Assembly (NCBI GenBank): GCA_910574635.1
Contig: CAJTCG010000006.1
Coordinates: 149,739 to 213,738 of the forward strand
Reading direction: 5' to 3'
DNA length: 64,000 nucleotides
DNA from: Oscillospiraceae bacterium
GTDB taxonomy: Bacteria; Bacillota; Clostridia; Oscillospirales; Oscillospiraceae
Under the pieces are notes generated by a model that was not told where the DNA came from, ran no database searches, and saw only the letters and a program-made list of their open reading frames with translations. Positions 34,266 to 44,100 of this stretch are shown here, piece by piece (within the stretch, counting starts at the first letter, position 1; each line of letters starts with the position of its first letter). A program made the translations under genes and the position numbers.

Positions 34266-35840
34266 TTACAGCCATATGGAACCCAGGCGGAACACGGAGG
34301 CGCACATTTTGCGGAACCAGGACCGCTGGTTCCAGTCCTCCAGAGTATAGGGCCGGCTCTCGGCCAAAATGCCGTCCAGATCCTCCAGCAGCTCCTCCAC
34401 CACCGGCATGTGGTACAGCAGCACGCCGCATTCGTAGTGGAGCTGGAAGGTCCGATAGTCCATATTCGTGCTGCCGACCAGAGCCACCTCCCGGTCCGCC
34501 ATGACGCTTTTGGCGTGGAGGAAGCCAGGGGTGTATTTATAGATCTTCACGCCGTGGCTCAAAAGCTCCCCCCAGTAAGTCTCGGCCACCATGTAGGTAA
34601 ACTTGTGGTGGTCCGGGATGCCGGGGATAAAAATCCGCACATCCACCCCCGCGTCAGCGGCGATGCACAGGGCTTTTTGCATGGACTCCTCCACGGCGTA
34701 ATAGGGGGTGGTGAGGTAGAGCATCTTCTGGGCAGAGGCGATGAGCTGCAAATAGATTTCCTCAATGGGATTGTCCGGGTTGTTCAGGGGCCCGTCGGTA
34801 AAGGGCTGGCACCAGCCCCGGGCGCTTTCCACCTCGTGCCGGGGGCGGTAGTAGTCGTCCTCGTTGTGGAAGGAGCCCCCCATCATCTTCCACATCTGCA
34901 TAAACTGGGTGGCGAACCCCCAGACCCCCGCGCCCTCGATGCGGACGGCGGTGTCCTTCCAGTGTCCGAAGCGGACGATGAGGTTGGCGTATTCGTCGGC
35001 GATGTTGATGCCCCCGGTATAGGCGAACTGCCCGTCGATGACGGCGATTTTCCGGTGATCCCGGTAGTTGAAGTAGATGCGGTTCACATAGCGGTGAACG
35101 GGGTTGAAGGCCTTCACCTCAATGCCCGCGTTCTGGAGAGTCTGGAGCGTCTCGTCGGAAAAGCGGGTGAGGTTGCCGAAATCATCGAAGGTGATGTGGA
35201 TTTCCACGCCGGCGGCGGCCCGCTCCTTCAAAATGGCGAAGATGCGGTCCCAGAGCTGTCCCTCCGCCAGAATATAGTACTCCAGAAAAATATAGATCTC
35301 CGCCTTCTCCAAATGCTGGATCAGGTCCTCGAAAAACTCCGCGCCCTCCTTGAAATAGACGGCGTCCGTGTTCCGGTAGAGCAGGAAGCCCCGCTTTTCC
35401 AGGTACGCCGCCAGCCGTCCCCAGGCCGGGGACTGCCGCCGGAGGCGGCCGAGGTCGATTTCGCTGGACAGGCGCTGGCTCTCCCCGCAGGGGATGGGGG
35501 GCACCGTCTGAAGGCTGAGCTGCTTCACCTGATGGGCCCCGCCCCAGAGGCAGAACAAAATTATGCCGGACACCGGCATGGCCAGCAAAAGGCACATCCA
35601 CACCAGCTTGTAGGTGGGGCTGCCGGGCCGCTGGTAGACCCAGATGGCCACCGCCGCGCCGGCGATGAGCAGCAGGGCGTAGACAAGGCTGGAATACTCC
35701 GCCAGAAGGAAGGAGATCAAAATCGAGGTGGCGATTTGGGCGATCACCGTCAGCGCGCACATGGAAATGCTGGTAAAGGCGGAAATTTTTCGTTCGACCC
35801 GCTCTTCCACCGGGGGGATATGGGGAATGTTCTTATGCAC
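34266..35840 (-). CDS. cls: Cardiolipin synthase (phospholipase D family)
   Basis: 524 aa from GTG 35840, which has AGGAGG nine bases upstream; a GTG at 35858 would bury that site. Three N-terminal membrane segments (about residues 20-110) and two PLD HKD motifs: H-R-K-I-A-V-I-D (about residue 243) and H-A-K-S-V-M-A-D (about 424). Condenses two phosphatidylglycerols to cardiolipin. Upstream terminator ends the pncB transcript. Confidence 0.92.
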   Translation of the reverse strand: MHKNIPHIPPVEERVERKISAFTSISMCALTVIAQIATSILISFLLAEYSSLVYALLLIAGAAVAIWVYQRPGSPTYKLVWMCLLLAMPVSGIILFCLWGGAHQVKQLSLQTVPPIPCGESQRLSSEIDLGRLRRQSPAWGRLAAYLEKRGFLLYRNTDAVYFKEGAEFFEDLIQHLEKAEIYIFLEYYILAEGQLWDRIFAILKERAAAGVEIHITFDDFGNLTRFSDETLQTLQNAGIEVKAFNPVHRYVNRIYFNYRDHRKIAVIDGQFAYTGGINIADEYANLIVRFGHWKDTAVRIEGAGVWGFATQFMQMWKMMGGSFHNEDDYYRPRHEVESARGWCQPFTDGPLNNPDNPIEEIYLQLIASAQKMLYLTTPYYAVEESMQKALCIAADAGVDVRIFIPGIPDHHKFTYMVAETYWGELLSHGVKIYKYTPGFLHAKSVMADREVALVGSTNMDYRTFQLHYECGVLLYHMPVVEELLEDLDGILAESRPYTLEDWNQRSWFRKMCASVFRLGSIWL

Positions 35841-35940
35841 GGCAGCTCGCCTCCTCACAGGCAGTTTCAGCGTTTGGCTTTTTTATTATACAAAAAGACG
35901 CCGCCGTCTTCAACAGCAAAATATTAAAATTAGTTAAAAT

Positions 35941-35969
35941 CCGGGCCGGGCAAAACGCCCGGCCCGGGT
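35941..35969 (-). terminator. Terminator after pncB
   Basis: CCGGGCCGGGC (35941-35951) pairs with GCCCGGCCCGG (35957-35967); on the minus strand a T-rich tail (ATTTTAACTAATTTT) follows. Confidence 0.8.
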
Positions 35970-35971
35970 TC

Positions 35972-37420
35972 TTACTCGCTCTGGCGCAGAAGGCCCTGCT
36001 TGATGTCCCACAGCTTCTGGCTGAGATCCACGTAATACGTGTGGGGATTCTCGAAGCGCTTCACCTCGTCCCAGAGGGTCTCCACCTGGGTCCTGCAATA
36101 GTCCTGAATCTCCGTGAGGCCGGGGCGTTCGTAGACCAGCTTCCCCCCCTGGAAAACGGGGACCTGGAGGGGCTTTGCCGTGAAGCCGGTGTAGGTCTTC
36201 CGCTTCCAGGTGGCCCGGGGATCGAAGAGCTCCAGGCTCCGGCTCTCGTCCACGGCTTCGTCCCAGACGGTGATATAGTCCGCCTCCGCCTTGCCGGTGG
36301 CCCGGTCAAAGATGCGGTAGACTTTTTTAAAGTGGGGGTTGGTAATCTTGTCCACATTTTCGCTGACCTTGATTTTGGGGACGACGGACCCGCCCTCGTC
36401 CTCCACCGCCACCAGCTTGTACACCCCGCCGAAAACCGGCTGGCTGCTGGCGGTGATCATCCGCTCGCCCACGCCGAACATGTCGATTTGGGCCCCCTGG
36501 ATCAGCAAGTCCCGGATGATGTACTCGTCCAGGGAGTTGGAGGCGGAGATCCGGCACTCTGTCCAGCCCGCATCGTCCAGCATCTTCCTGGCCTTCCGCG
36601 TCAGGTAGGCAATGTCTCCCGAGTCCAGGCGGATGCCGCACTTTTTAATCCCCAAAGGCTTCAGCACCGCGTTGAAGGCCCGGATGGCGTCGGGCACGCC
36701 GGATTTCAGCGTGTTGTAGGTATCCACCAGGAGGGTGGCGTTGTTGGGATAGAGCTTGCAGTAAGTCTCAAACGCCTCATACTGGGTGTCGAACATCTGG
36801 ACCCAGGCGTGGGCCATGGTGCCCCCGGCAGGCACGCCGTAGAGCTGGTCGGAGATGGTGCAGGCCGTCCCGGCGCAGCCGCCGATGTAGGCCGCCCGGG
36901 CCCCGGTGATGGCCCCGTCGGTGCCCTGGGCCCGGCGGGAGCCGAATTCCAGCACCGTCCGCCCCTGAGCCGCCCGGACGATGCGGTTGGCCTTGGTGGC
37001 GATGAGGCTCTGGTGGTTGATGGCCAGCAGGGTAAAGGTCTCAATGAGCTGGGCCTGGATGGTGGGGGCCCGGACGGTCACCACGGGCTCCTGGGGGAAA
37101 ATGGGGGTCCCCTCGGGGATGGCCCAGATGTCCCCGGTGAAACGGAAGTCCTTCAAATAGGCCAGGAACTCCTCGGAAAACAGATTCCGGTCCCGGAGGT
37201 ACGCGATGTCCTCCTCGTCAAAATGCAGATCCAGAATATACTCAATGAGCTGGTCCAGGCCCGCGCAGATGGCAAAGCCCCCCTTGTCCGGCACGTCCCG
37301 GAAGAACACGTCGAAATAGGTCATCCGGTCCTGAAAGCCCGCCTGGAAATAGCCGTTGCCCATGGTCAGCTCATAGAAGTCACAGAGCATGGTCATGTTC
37401 AGCTTTTGTTCGGTGCGCAT
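35972..37420 (-). CDS. pncB: Nicotinate phosphoribosyltransferase
   Basis: 482 aa from ATG 37420. Salvages nicotinate with PRPP to nicotinate mononucleotide. Family landmarks: T-M-L-C-D-F-Y-E-L-T-M-G-N-G-Y near the N-terminus, E-F-G-S-R-R-A-Q-G (about 160), I-R-L-D-S-G-D (about 262) and G-V-G-E-R (about 320). Length and motifs match the Bacillota type. Own promoter at 37455-37483. Confidence 0.95.
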   Translation of the reverse strand: MRTEQKLNMTMLCDFYELTMGNGYFQAGFQDRMTYFDVFFRDVPDKGGFAICAGLDQLIEYILDLHFDEEDIAYLRDRNLFSEEFLAYLKDFRFTGDIWAIPEGTPIFPQEPVVTVRAPTIQAQLIETFTLLAINHQSLIATKANRIVRAAQGRTVLEFGSRRAQGTDGAITGARAAYIGGCAGTACTISDQLYGVPAGGTMAHAWVQMFDTQYEAFETYCKLYPNNATLLVDTYNTLKSGVPDAIRAFNAVLKPLGIKKCGIRLDSGDIAYLTRKARKMLDDAGWTECRISASNSLDEYIIRDLLIQGAQIDMFGVGERMITASSQPVFGGVYKLVAVEDEGGSVVPKIKVSENVDKITNPHFKKVYRIFDRATGKAEADYITVWDEAVDESRSLELFDPRATWKRKTYTGFTAKPLQVPVFQGGKLVYERPGLTEIQDYCRTQVETLWDEVKRFENPHTYYVDLSQKLWDIKQGLLRQSE

Positions 37421-37454
37421 GGCAGGAGCCCCCTCTTCTGAAGTTGTTCCCTTG

Positions 37455-37483
37455 ATTATAAGCAAAGCGCCGCGGAAATGCAA
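37455..37483 (-). promoter_or_regulatory. Promoter of pncB
   Basis: Minus strand TTGCAT (37483-37478), 17-nt spacer, perfect TATAAT (37460-37455). Confidence 0.8.
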
Positions 37484-37547
37484 TCTCTTTTTTGGGAAAA
37501 ATTCACGAAAAATGCAGGGAATATCGGGTGCGTTTTTATCAACAGCG

Positions 37548-37582
37548 GCAGGGCCCGCCTAAAGGCGGGCCCTGCGTTTTTT
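37548..37582 (+). terminator. Plus-strand terminator with no plus-strand gene upstream
   Basis: GCAGGGCCCGCC (37548-37559), loop TAAA, GGCGGGCCCTGC (37564-37575), then G and six T. The T-run follows only on the plus strand, yet both flanking genes are on the minus strand. On the minus strand the same hairpin has no T-run. Confidence 0.7.
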
Positions 37583-37941
37583 CAGGATGCTTGGTCGTGC
37601 TCCAGCTGCCAGAAGCCCTCCGCCCGGTCCGCCCGAAGGTACACGGCCGTTTCCTCCGCAAAGCTGTCGGTGAAGCTCTCGCGGACGGTTTCGCCCTCCG
37701 CCGTCTCGAAGGAAACCGTATAGGTCAGGCCGTCCTCCTCCGGCAGGGTAAAGGAGCAGAGCTGGGTGTCGGAAATAGCCGCCTCCGACGAGAGGGTTTC
37801 GCCGCCGTATTCCACGGTGATGTTGGAGATGGCCTCCGGGGCGTAGTTTGTGAGAATCAGGTTGCCCTCCACGGCTTCCTCCCTCTGCCCGCAGGCGGCA
37901 AGAAGAAGCAGGAGGCCGAACGCCCAAAACAGCTTTCTCAT
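37582..37941 (-). CDS. Small lipoprotein coupled to the FtsX permease
   Basis: 119 aa from ATG 37941, overlapping the permease stop by 4 nt. Lipobox L-A-A-C (Cys17) and a beta-rich mature domain (I-L-T-N-Y-A-P-E-A-I and T-Y-T-V-S-F-E-T-A). GGGAGG is about seven bases upstream. Probably an outside-face accessory of the ABC system encoded by the next two genes; no family recognised. Confidence 0.7.
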   Translation of the reverse strand: MRKLFWAFGLLLLLAACGQREEAVEGNLILTNYAPEAISNITVEYGGETLSSEAAISDTQLCSFTLPEEDGLTYTVSFETAEGETVRESFTDSFAEETAVYLRADRAEGFWQLEHDQAS

Positions 37942-40631
37942 CCCTCCGCCTCCCGCAGACGCTCCACAATGGTTCGTTTTGACACGGAGCGGTAGGTCCA
38001 AAGGGGCACCAGGGCCCCCAGAGCCAGGAAGATGGGCAGGATCACCAGGATAGGCGTCACGGTAAGCCGGTAGGAGAAGAACCAGAAGACATCCGACAGG
38101 ACGGTCCCCATCAGGGGGCCGATGCACACCGTCATCACCAGGGACACCGCCAGGGCCAGGAGCGTGTAATAAAGGCCTTCGTACACCAGCATGATTTTCA
38201 GCTGCTTCCCGGTCATGCCGATGGACTGGAGCACCGCCAGCTCCCGCTTCCGGGTGAGGATGCCCGTGAGGACCGCGTTGACGAAGTTCAGCACGCCCAC
38301 AAGGCCGATGATGAAGCTCAGCGCCCCGCCCATGGTCATGAACATGCCCCGGAAGCCCTCGAACTCGGCGACGTAGGTGGCCCGGCTCTCATAGTCGTAG
38401 AGGGGCTGGACGCTCTTGGTGTACTCCGCCAGGAAGGACTCCATGCCCGCCTCCGCCTCGTCGGTGGTGTTGAAGAGATAGGTCATGACGCTGGCGGTGC
38501 CGGTGTCCTGCTTGAACCGCTCCGCCCCCAGGATGAACTCGTCGCAGCCCAGAACCCGGTAGCGGTAGGAGATGGAGTTGGGAATCCGCACCAGGGCGCA
38601 GACGGTGTAGTCGATGTCCTCGTAGGCCTTGGCCCGCTCCCCCCAGGGGCGGCCGCCCTCGATGGCGGCGTCCACGTCCTCAATGATTTCCCCGGTATCC
38701 CGGTAGAAATACTCCATCTCTGTGATATGGCGGATGGTCACAGTATCTCCCAGCCTGGCCCAGTTGCTGCCCCATTGGGTGGCGTTGTAGTCGTCGGACA
38801 GGTACACGGCGGCAATGGCCTTCTGGCTGGGGTCCGACAGGGGGGCCAGGTCTCCCTCCAGTACATTCAGCAGGCTCAAGGGGAAGTCCTCCATGCCGTA
38901 CATCTGCACGCCGGTCTCCAGAAGCCCGCTGGGTTGCCGGGAGGTTCTCGCGACGATCTCGTCCACAACCTCCGGGGGATTATACATTCCATAGCCCTGC
39001 CGGAACCAATCCTCGGTGACAAACTCCTTCATGGCGGAGACGCCGCCATAGACGCGCCCGCTCTCCTCCAGACCGTTTCGGGCATTGACGTCGGAGATAA
39101 TCTCCTCCGGCACCGCCTCGTCCTCGGTACGGAAGCCGCCGCTGGTCTGAAAGTAGGCCGCGTCCCCCAGGATAAAGTCCACGTCGGCCTTATGGGCCAG
39201 GTACTTGTTCATGTCGAAGCCGGTGGAGAACGTGTAGGTAATCGCGGCCAGCACCACCGCCAACGTCAGGGAAATGACCGTCACCACGGTTTTCCCCCGG
39301 CTCCGGCCCAGGTTGGCCCAGGCCATGCCCGGAAGGGACGCGCCGCTCCGGGCTTTGCGGACCTTCTCCCGCTTCCCCGCCTTTTTCGGCCCTCCGCCCT
39401 CGGTGTAGCGCACGGCCTCCACCGGGGAGACCTTCGCCGCCATGCGGCCCGGACGGGCGCAGGAGAGGAACACGGTCAGCAGGGCAAACACCGCCGCTCC
39501 AATGAAAATCAGGGGGTTGAAGGAAACGAAGGCGTTCTTGTAGCTCAGCTGGGTCATGATGACCGGGGTGAGCTTGTTGCCGATGACAAAGCCCAGGAGC
39601 AGTCCAATGGGGATGCCGATAAGGCTGAGAAGCAGGGCCTGCTGCCGGACGACGCGTTTGATCTGCTTGCCGGTGGTGCCGATGGTTTTCAGAAGGCCGT
39701 AAAACCGGATATCGTTGGTGACGGAAATTTGGAAGACGTTGTAGATAATCAGGTAGCCGGTGAAGATAATCAGCAGCAGCAAAACCACAATGGCGATCAG
39801 CGTGGAGATGTCAAAGCTGTTGGAAAGCTGGGCCCCGGAGTAGCCCCAGTTGACGCCGATTTTCAAGTAATTCTCCCCCTGGGGGTCGTCGTGCTGATAG
39901 CCGTGGTTCTCCAGGATCTGAAGGATGTTCTCCTCGATCTGGAGGTCGCTTTTGAACATCATGTCCAGGTTCCATTCTCCGGTCATGGAGTAGGGGTCCC
40001 CGCTGCCCTGGGCACCTAACTCCTCGGCGGCGGAGCGGGGCAGGAGCACATTGCTGGCCACCAGGGCGCTGTCGTACTCCCACCATCCCGAGAGGGTGAA
40101 GGTCCGGGTGACCAGCTTCCGGCTGGAGGTGTTTTCGTCAAGGTAGAAGGAAATGGTGAATTTCGCGCCCACCTTCGGCTCCACCCCCAGAAGGGCCAGA
40201 ACGCGGGTGTCCGTGGCGGCCTCGTCGGTGCCCTCCCGGGGGAGGGTCCCTTCGACTGGCTGGCAGAAGTAGTGGGGCGCGGCGGCGGGCTCCAGGTAGG
40301 AGACCTCCACATGGGATTTGTTGAAGGGCGGGTCCACGGGCATGCCCACGAACAACCGGGCGAAGTCCTCTTGAATCAGCGGGTCCGTCCGCATTTCCTC
40401 CACCTGCTCCCAGGTGAGGCCCTTGATGGTGCCGTGAAAGTCGCCGCCCGCCTGGCGGAAATTCTCCTGCTGGAAGGAATAGTTGATGGAGGAAGCGATG
40501 GTAAAGAGGGAGGTGAACAAGATGGTGGTTAGGGCAATGGCCAGGACGGCCACGATGTTGCGGGTCCGGGCGGCCCGCATGGACCGGAAGCCCAGGCGGC
40601 GGACGCAGCCCTTGTTGGCGACACGGATCAT
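37938..40631 (-). CDS. FtsX-type ABC transporter permease with two FtsX domains
   Basis: 897 aa. N-terminal membrane segment (about 24-48), a large extracytoplasmic MacB-like periplasmic-core-type region (about 55-280), three segments at about 283-400, then a second MacB-type extracellular region (about 455-745) and a C-terminal FtsX block (about 755-880). This is the BceB/VraG-like or MacB-like architecture for peptide or lipid handling, coupled to the ATPase 2 nt downstream in sequence (upstream in transcription). Substrate not readable. Confidence 0.9.
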   Translation of the reverse strand: MIRVANKGCVRRLGFRSMRAARTRNIVAVLAIALTTILFTSLFTIASSINYSFQQENFRQAGGDFHGTIKGLTWEQVEEMRTDPLIQEDFARLFVGMPVDPPFNKSHVEVSYLEPAAAPHYFCQPVEGTLPREGTDEAATDTRVLALLGVEPKVGAKFTISFYLDENTSSRKLVTRTFTLSGWWEYDSALVASNVLLPRSAAEELGAQGSGDPYSMTGEWNLDMMFKSDLQIEENILQILENHGYQHDDPQGENYLKIGVNWGYSGAQLSNSFDISTLIAIVVLLLLIIFTGYLIIYNVFQISVTNDIRFYGLLKTIGTTGKQIKRVVRQQALLLSLIGIPIGLLLGFVIGNKLTPVIMTQLSYKNAFVSFNPLIFIGAAVFALLTVFLSCARPGRMAAKVSPVEAVRYTEGGGPKKAGKREKVRKARSGASLPGMAWANLGRSRGKTVVTVISLTLAVVLAAITYTFSTGFDMNKYLAHKADVDFILGDAAYFQTSGGFRTEDEAVPEEIISDVNARNGLEESGRVYGGVSAMKEFVTEDWFRQGYGMYNPPEVVDEIVARTSRQPSGLLETGVQMYGMEDFPLSLLNVLEGDLAPLSDPSQKAIAAVYLSDDYNATQWGSNWARLGDTVTIRHITEMEYFYRDTGEIIEDVDAAIEGGRPWGERAKAYEDIDYTVCALVRIPNSISYRYRVLGCDEFILGAERFKQDTGTASVMTYLFNTTDEAEAGMESFLAEYTKSVQPLYDYESRATYVAEFEGFRGMFMTMGGALSFIIGLVGVLNFVNAVLTGILTRKRELAVLQSIGMTGKQLKIMLVYEGLYYTLLALAVSLVMTVCIGPLMGTVLSDVFWFFSYRLTVTPILVILPIFLALGALVPLWTYRSVSKRTIVERLREAEG

Positions 40632-40633
40632 GG

Positions 40634-41323
40634 TTACGCCTCCTCCCCGGTGGTCCGGGAGGACCGGATTTTCCCGTCCTCAATGCGGATGATGCGGTCC
40701 GCCATTTGGGCGATTTCCTCGTTGTGGGTAATCATGACGATGGTCTGGGCAAACTTCTCGCTGGTGATTTTCAGCAGGGCCATCACGTCTTGGCTGGTTT
40801 TGGAGTCCAGGTTGCCGGTGGGCTCGTCGGCCAGGATGATGGCGGGCTTGGCCGCCAGGGCCCGGGCGATGGCCACCCGCTGCTGCTGGCCGCCGGAGAG
40901 GTTGTTGGGCAGGTTCCGGAGCTTTTTCTCCAGGCCCAGAGTCTCGATGATCTGGTCCACGTAGGCGGCGTCGGGCTTCTGGCCGTCCAGTTGAATCGGG
41001 AGGACGATGTTCTCATAGACGCTGAGGACAGGGACCAGGTTGTAGTTCTGGAAGATAAAGCCGATTTTCCGGCGGCGGAAGATGGTGAGAGCCTCGTCCT
41101 TGAGGGAGAAGATGTCTTTCCCGTCCACGCTGACGGAGCCGGAGGTGGGGCGGTCCAGGCCGCCCAGCATGTGGAGGAGGGTGGACTTGCCGGAGCCGGA
41201 GGTGCCGACCACGGCGGCGAATTCGCCCTTTTCCACCGTCAGGTCCACGCCGTCCAGGGCGCGGACCTCCGTCTCGCCGGATCCGTAGTGCTTGTGCAGG
41301 GCCTTTGTCTCTAAGATTGTCAT
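40634..41323 (-). CDS. MacB-type ABC transporter ATP-binding protein
   Basis: 229 aa. Walker [10 protein letters not shown] (about 41), signature [15 protein letters not shown], Walker [13 protein letters not shown]. Typical of the LolD/MacB/BceA group that pairs with FtsX permeases. First gene of the ATPase-permease-lipoprotein operon; ATG 41323 after GGAGG. Confidence 0.93.
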   Translation of the reverse strand: MTILETKALHKHYGSGETEVRALDGVDLTVEKGEFAAVVGTSGSGKSTLLHMLGGLDRPTSGSVSVDGKDIFSLKDEALTIFRRRKIGFIFQNYNLVPVLSVYENIVLPIQLDGQKPDAAYVDQIIETLGLEKKLRNLPNNLSGGQQQRVAIARALAAKPAIILADEPTGNLDSKTSQDVMALLKITSEKFAQTIVMITHNEEIAQMADRIIRIEDGKIRSSRTTGEEA

Positions 41324-41470
41324 ATTCTGATACCTCCAAGGTAAAGTGTTTTCAAGCCATGGGGCTTTTACTGTAGATACTCTACCATAGGAATCTGTCC
41401 AGATTCTTTCTCAAATCTTACAGAGTTGAAAGAAGCCGCGCCCCCGCCCGAAGGGCGAGTACAAGCTCCC

Positions 41471-41499
41471 TTGCATTTTGCGTACCTTTCCGCTACAAT
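41471..41499 (+). promoter_or_regulatory. Promoter of yjdF
   Basis: TTGCAT (41471-41476), 17-nt spacer, TACAAT (41494-41499). Start point near 41506. Confidence 0.7.
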
Positions 41500-41504
41500 A
41501 AACC

Positions 41505-41620
41505 TGCGGAGATAAAAACACGGCCCGGTCGGTAGTCCGGGCGTACCCCTTCGGGTATCAGTAACCTGCCTCCTTTGGTTGTCCGTTCTCCGTGAGAGAC
41601 ACGAAAAGGAGGAACCGCGT
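41505..41620 (+). promoter_or_regulatory. Probable yjdF-motif riboswitch leader
   Basis: About 115 nt of leader directly before a yjdF homologue. It can form CCCGG/CCGGG (about 41524-41541), GTACCC/GGGTAT (about 41543-41558), and an 8-bp helix pairing CCTCCTTT (41569-41576) with the Shine-Dalgarno AAAGGAGG (41605-41612). The last would hide the ribosome site, the logic expected of a translational riboswitch. yjdF genes are known to be controlled by the yjdF RNA, which binds azaaromatic compounds; the match here is by gene context and architecture, not by covariance scoring. Confidence 0.65.
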
Positions 41621-42040
41621 ATGGAAACCGGATACGCAAAACTGACCGTCCGCTTTGAGGACCCCTTCTGGGTCCTCCTCTACGAGCGGGGCGGCGGCGG
41701 GACCTATGAGGCCTGCAAGACCCCCTTCGGGGCCGAGCCGAAAGACCAGGAGGTCTACGCCTTTTTGCTGGAGAACTGGCGGAGCCTGCGCTTCAGCCCT
41801 CCCGTCGCCGCCAAGGGCCCCTTAGAGAGGAAGGTCAGCCCCAAGCGCGCCCGCCGGGAGGCCCAAAGGGCCGTCCGCCCCGCCGCCATAGGCACCAAAG
41901 CCCAACAGGCCCTGGCTCTCCAACGGGAGGAGGGCAAAGCCGCCCGGATCCGCCAAAGCCGCCAGGAGCGGGAGGCGGAGGAGGAGCGGAAATTCGCCCT
42001 CCGGCAGGAAAAACGGAGGGAGAAGCGGAAGGGACATTAA
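41621..42040 (+). CDS. yjdF: YjdF family protein (DUF2992)
   Basis: 139 aa from ATG 41621, eight bases after AAAGGAGG. N-terminal beta-rich part (K-L-T-V-R-F-E-D-P-F-W-V and F-G-A-E-P-K-D-Q-E-V) and a very basic helical C-terminus with P-K-R-x-x-R-E-x-Q, T-K-A-Q-Q-A-L and the family's R-E-K-R-K-G-H ending. Function unknown; proposed to deal with aromatic compounds sensed by its riboswitch. Divergent from the ABC operon. Confidence 0.92.
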   Translation: METGYAKLTVRFEDPFWVLLYERGGGGTYEACKTPFGAEPKDQEVYAFLLENWRSLRFSPPVAAKGPLERKVSPKRARREAQRAVRPAAIGTKAQQALALQREEGKAARIRQSRQEREAEEERKFALRQEKRREKRKGH

Positions 42041-42063
42041 AGGATTCGGAAGGAATACGCAGG

Positions 42064-42102
42064 ACAGCGCCCCGGAGAGGACCTCCCTCCCCGGGGCGCT
42101 GT
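42064..42102. terminator. Hairpin between convergent yjdF and lipoprotein genes
   Basis: ACAGCGCCCCGG (42064-42075) and CCGGGGCGCTGT (42091-42102), 15-nt loop. No T-run on either strand, so termination strength is uncertain. Confidence 0.5.
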
Positions 42103-42714
42103 TCATTGGCTCTGTCCGTGGTTCCGCTCCATAGAGGCGGCGTGCTCCTGCTCCATCACGTCCAGCAGCTCCGCGACGCGGCCGGAGGAATAGCGTTCCC
42201 GGCAGGCGGCCAAGGTCTGGGCAAACTCCTCCGAGCCGCCGTGCCAGGCGGCGTCGGCGGTGGCGATGCTATTGCAGACCGTATCCGCCGCCAGGGGCTG
42301 GTCCCAATAGTCCACCCGCTGGTCCCCCATGAGGACCAGATAGGCCAGCACCGTGTCCGGCGCTTCCAGGAAGCGGCTGCGGAGTTCCTCGCTGGAGCCC
42401 TTTGTCAGCGCGTCACCCCACAGGTCGAAGACAATGAGCTGGTCCAACGGGACTGTGTTCGTATGGTTGAAGATATACTCAAAGCGTTCATCATTCAAGG
42501 TCTGGGAGATGCCAAAGGACTCCAGGTCGATGCTGACCGCCTCCCACTCCGTCTCCTCCAGCTCCGGGAAGCCGGAGGGGACCGGGGCTGTTTCTTCCGG
42601 CGGCAGGTCCTCCGGCGGCGCTTCGGACGGCGAAGCCCCCTGCCCGCCGCAGGCGGCAAGCAGGAGGCACAGCGCCAACGCCAGAGCGGGGATGCCCGTG
42701 ACGTTCATTTTCAT
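42103..42714 (-). CDS. Lipoprotein of unknown function
   Basis: 203 aa, signal peptide with lipobox L-A-A-C (about Cys22), then a Glu/Pro-rich linker to about residue 55. The remaining domain is helical and contains a Cys pair. It starts 1 nt after nfnB ends, so may be translated from the same message, but its relation to NADPH metabolism is not obvious and it could have its own start. No family recognised. Confidence 0.65.
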   Translation of the reverse strand: MKMNVTGIPALALALCLLLAACGGQGASPSEAPPEDLPPEETAPVPSGFPELEETEWEAVSIDLESFGISQTLNDERFEYIFNHTNTVPLDQLIVFDLWGDALTKGSSEELRSRFLEAPDTVLAYLVLMGDQRVDYWDQPLAADTVCNSIATADAAWHGGSEEFAQTLAACRERYSSGRVAELLDVMEQEHAASMERNHGQSQ

Positions 42715-42715
42715 A

Positions 42716-44098
42716 TTATTTGCTCAGGGCCTCGTCAATGGCCTTGGCGGCGGTTTTGCCCGCGCCCATAGCCAGGATAACCGTGGCCGCGCCGGTCACC
42801 GCGTCGCCGCCGGCATAGACGCTCTCCCGGGAGGTCAGGCCGTCCTCGTTGACCACGATGCCGCCCTTGCGGTTGATTTCCAGGCCCTTGGTGGTGGACT
42901 TGATCAGCGGGTTGGGGCTGGTGCCAAGAGACATAATCACACAGTCCACGTCCAGGTCGAACTCGCTGTCCGGCACCTCAATGGGCCGCCGCCGCCCGGA
43001 GGCGTCGGGCTCGCCCAGCTCCATGCGGATGCAGCGGATTTTGTTCACGTCGTCGTTTTCGTCGGCGAAGATTTCCACCGGGTTGCAGAGGGTCTTGAAG
43101 ATGATGCCCTCCTCCTCGGCGTGCTCCACCTCTTCCTTCCGGGCAGGGAGCTCCTCCATGCCCCGGCGGTAGACGATGTACACCTCGGCCCCCAGGCGCT
43201 TGGCGCAGCGGGCCGCGTCCATGGCAACGTTGCCGCCGCCCACCACGGCCACCTTCTTGGGCCGCTGGATGGGAGTATCCGAGTCGGGCAGGTACGCCTT
43301 CATCAGGTTGATGCGAGTCAGGAACTCGTTGGCGGAGTACACGCCCCGATAGTTCACGCCGGGGATGTCCATGAACATGGGGAGCCCAGCGCCGGAGCCG
43401 ATGAACACGGCCTCGAAGCCCTGCTCCTCCATCAGCTCGTCGATGGAGATGGTCCGGCCGATAACCGTATCCGTGGCGATGGTCACGCCCATGGCCTTCA
43501 ATCCGTCCACTTCCTTCTGGACGATGGCCTTGGGCAGACGGAACTCGGGGATGCCGTACACCAGCACGCCGCCCGCCAGATGGAGGGCCTCGAACACGGT
43601 GACGTCATAGCCCTTCCGGGCCAGGTCGCCCGCGCAGGTCAGGCCCGCGGGGCCGGAGCCCACCACGGCGACACGGTGGCCGTTGGAAGCGGGCTTTTCC
43701 GGGGCCTCGGTGCAGTGGGCGTTGTGCCAGTCGGCGACAAACCGCTCCAACCGGCCGATGCCCACGGGATCGCCCTTCTTGCCCCGGACGCAGTACATCT
43801 CGCACTGGGTCTCCTGGGGGCACACCCGGCCACAGACGGCGGGGAGGGCGGAGGTGTTGGAAATGATCTGGTACGCCGCCTCAAAGTCGCCCTTGGCAAC
43901 CTCTGCGATGAACTCGGGGATATGTACCATGACGGGGCAGCCCTGCATGCAGGCCCGGTTTTTGCAGTTTAAGCAGCGCTGGGCCTCGTCCAGAGCCTGT
44001 TCCTCGGTGTAGCCCAGGGCCACCTCCTGGAAGTTCTTATTCCGGACGTTGGGGTCCTGGGAGGGCATGGGGTTTTTCTGTAAAGACATATTGGCCAT
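42716..44098 (-). CDS. nfnB: NfnB: NADPH-dependent ferredoxin:NADP oxidoreductase large subunit (GltA-like)
   Basis: 460 aa. N-terminal [4Fe-4S] region (C-L-N-C ... C-x4-C-P, about 42-55; and C-G-R-V-C-P), followed by two Rossmann domains, V-V-G-S-G-P-A-G-L (about 143) and V-V-G-G-G-N-V-A-M-D (about 282), plus a third FAD-binding G-G-D-A motif near the C-terminus. NfnAB bifurcates electrons between NADH/ferredoxin and NADPH. Starts 2 nt after nfnA; homologues are also labelled glutamate synthase small subunit. Confidence 0.9.
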   Translation of the reverse strand: MANMSLQKNPMPSQDPNVRNKNFQEVALGYTEEQALDEAQRCLNCKNRACMQGCPVMVHIPEFIAEVAKGDFEAAYQIISNTSALPAVCGRVCPQETQCEMYCVRGKKGDPVGIGRLERFVADWHNAHCTEAPEKPASNGHRVAVVGSGPAGLTCAGDLARKGYDVTVFEALHLAGGVLVYGIPEFRLPKAIVQKEVDGLKAMGVTIATDTVIGRTISIDELMEEQGFEAVFIGSGAGLPMFMDIPGVNYRGVYSANEFLTRINLMKAYLPDSDTPIQRPKKVAVVGGGNVAMDAARCAKRLGAEVYIVYRRGMEELPARKEEVEHAEEEGIIFKTLCNPVEIFADENDDVNKIRCIRMELGEPDASGRRRPIEVPDSEFDLDVDCVIMSLGTSPNPLIKSTTKGLEINRKGGIVVNEDGLTSRESVYAGGDAVTGAATVILAMGAGKTAAKAIDEALSK

Positions 44099-44100
44099 GA

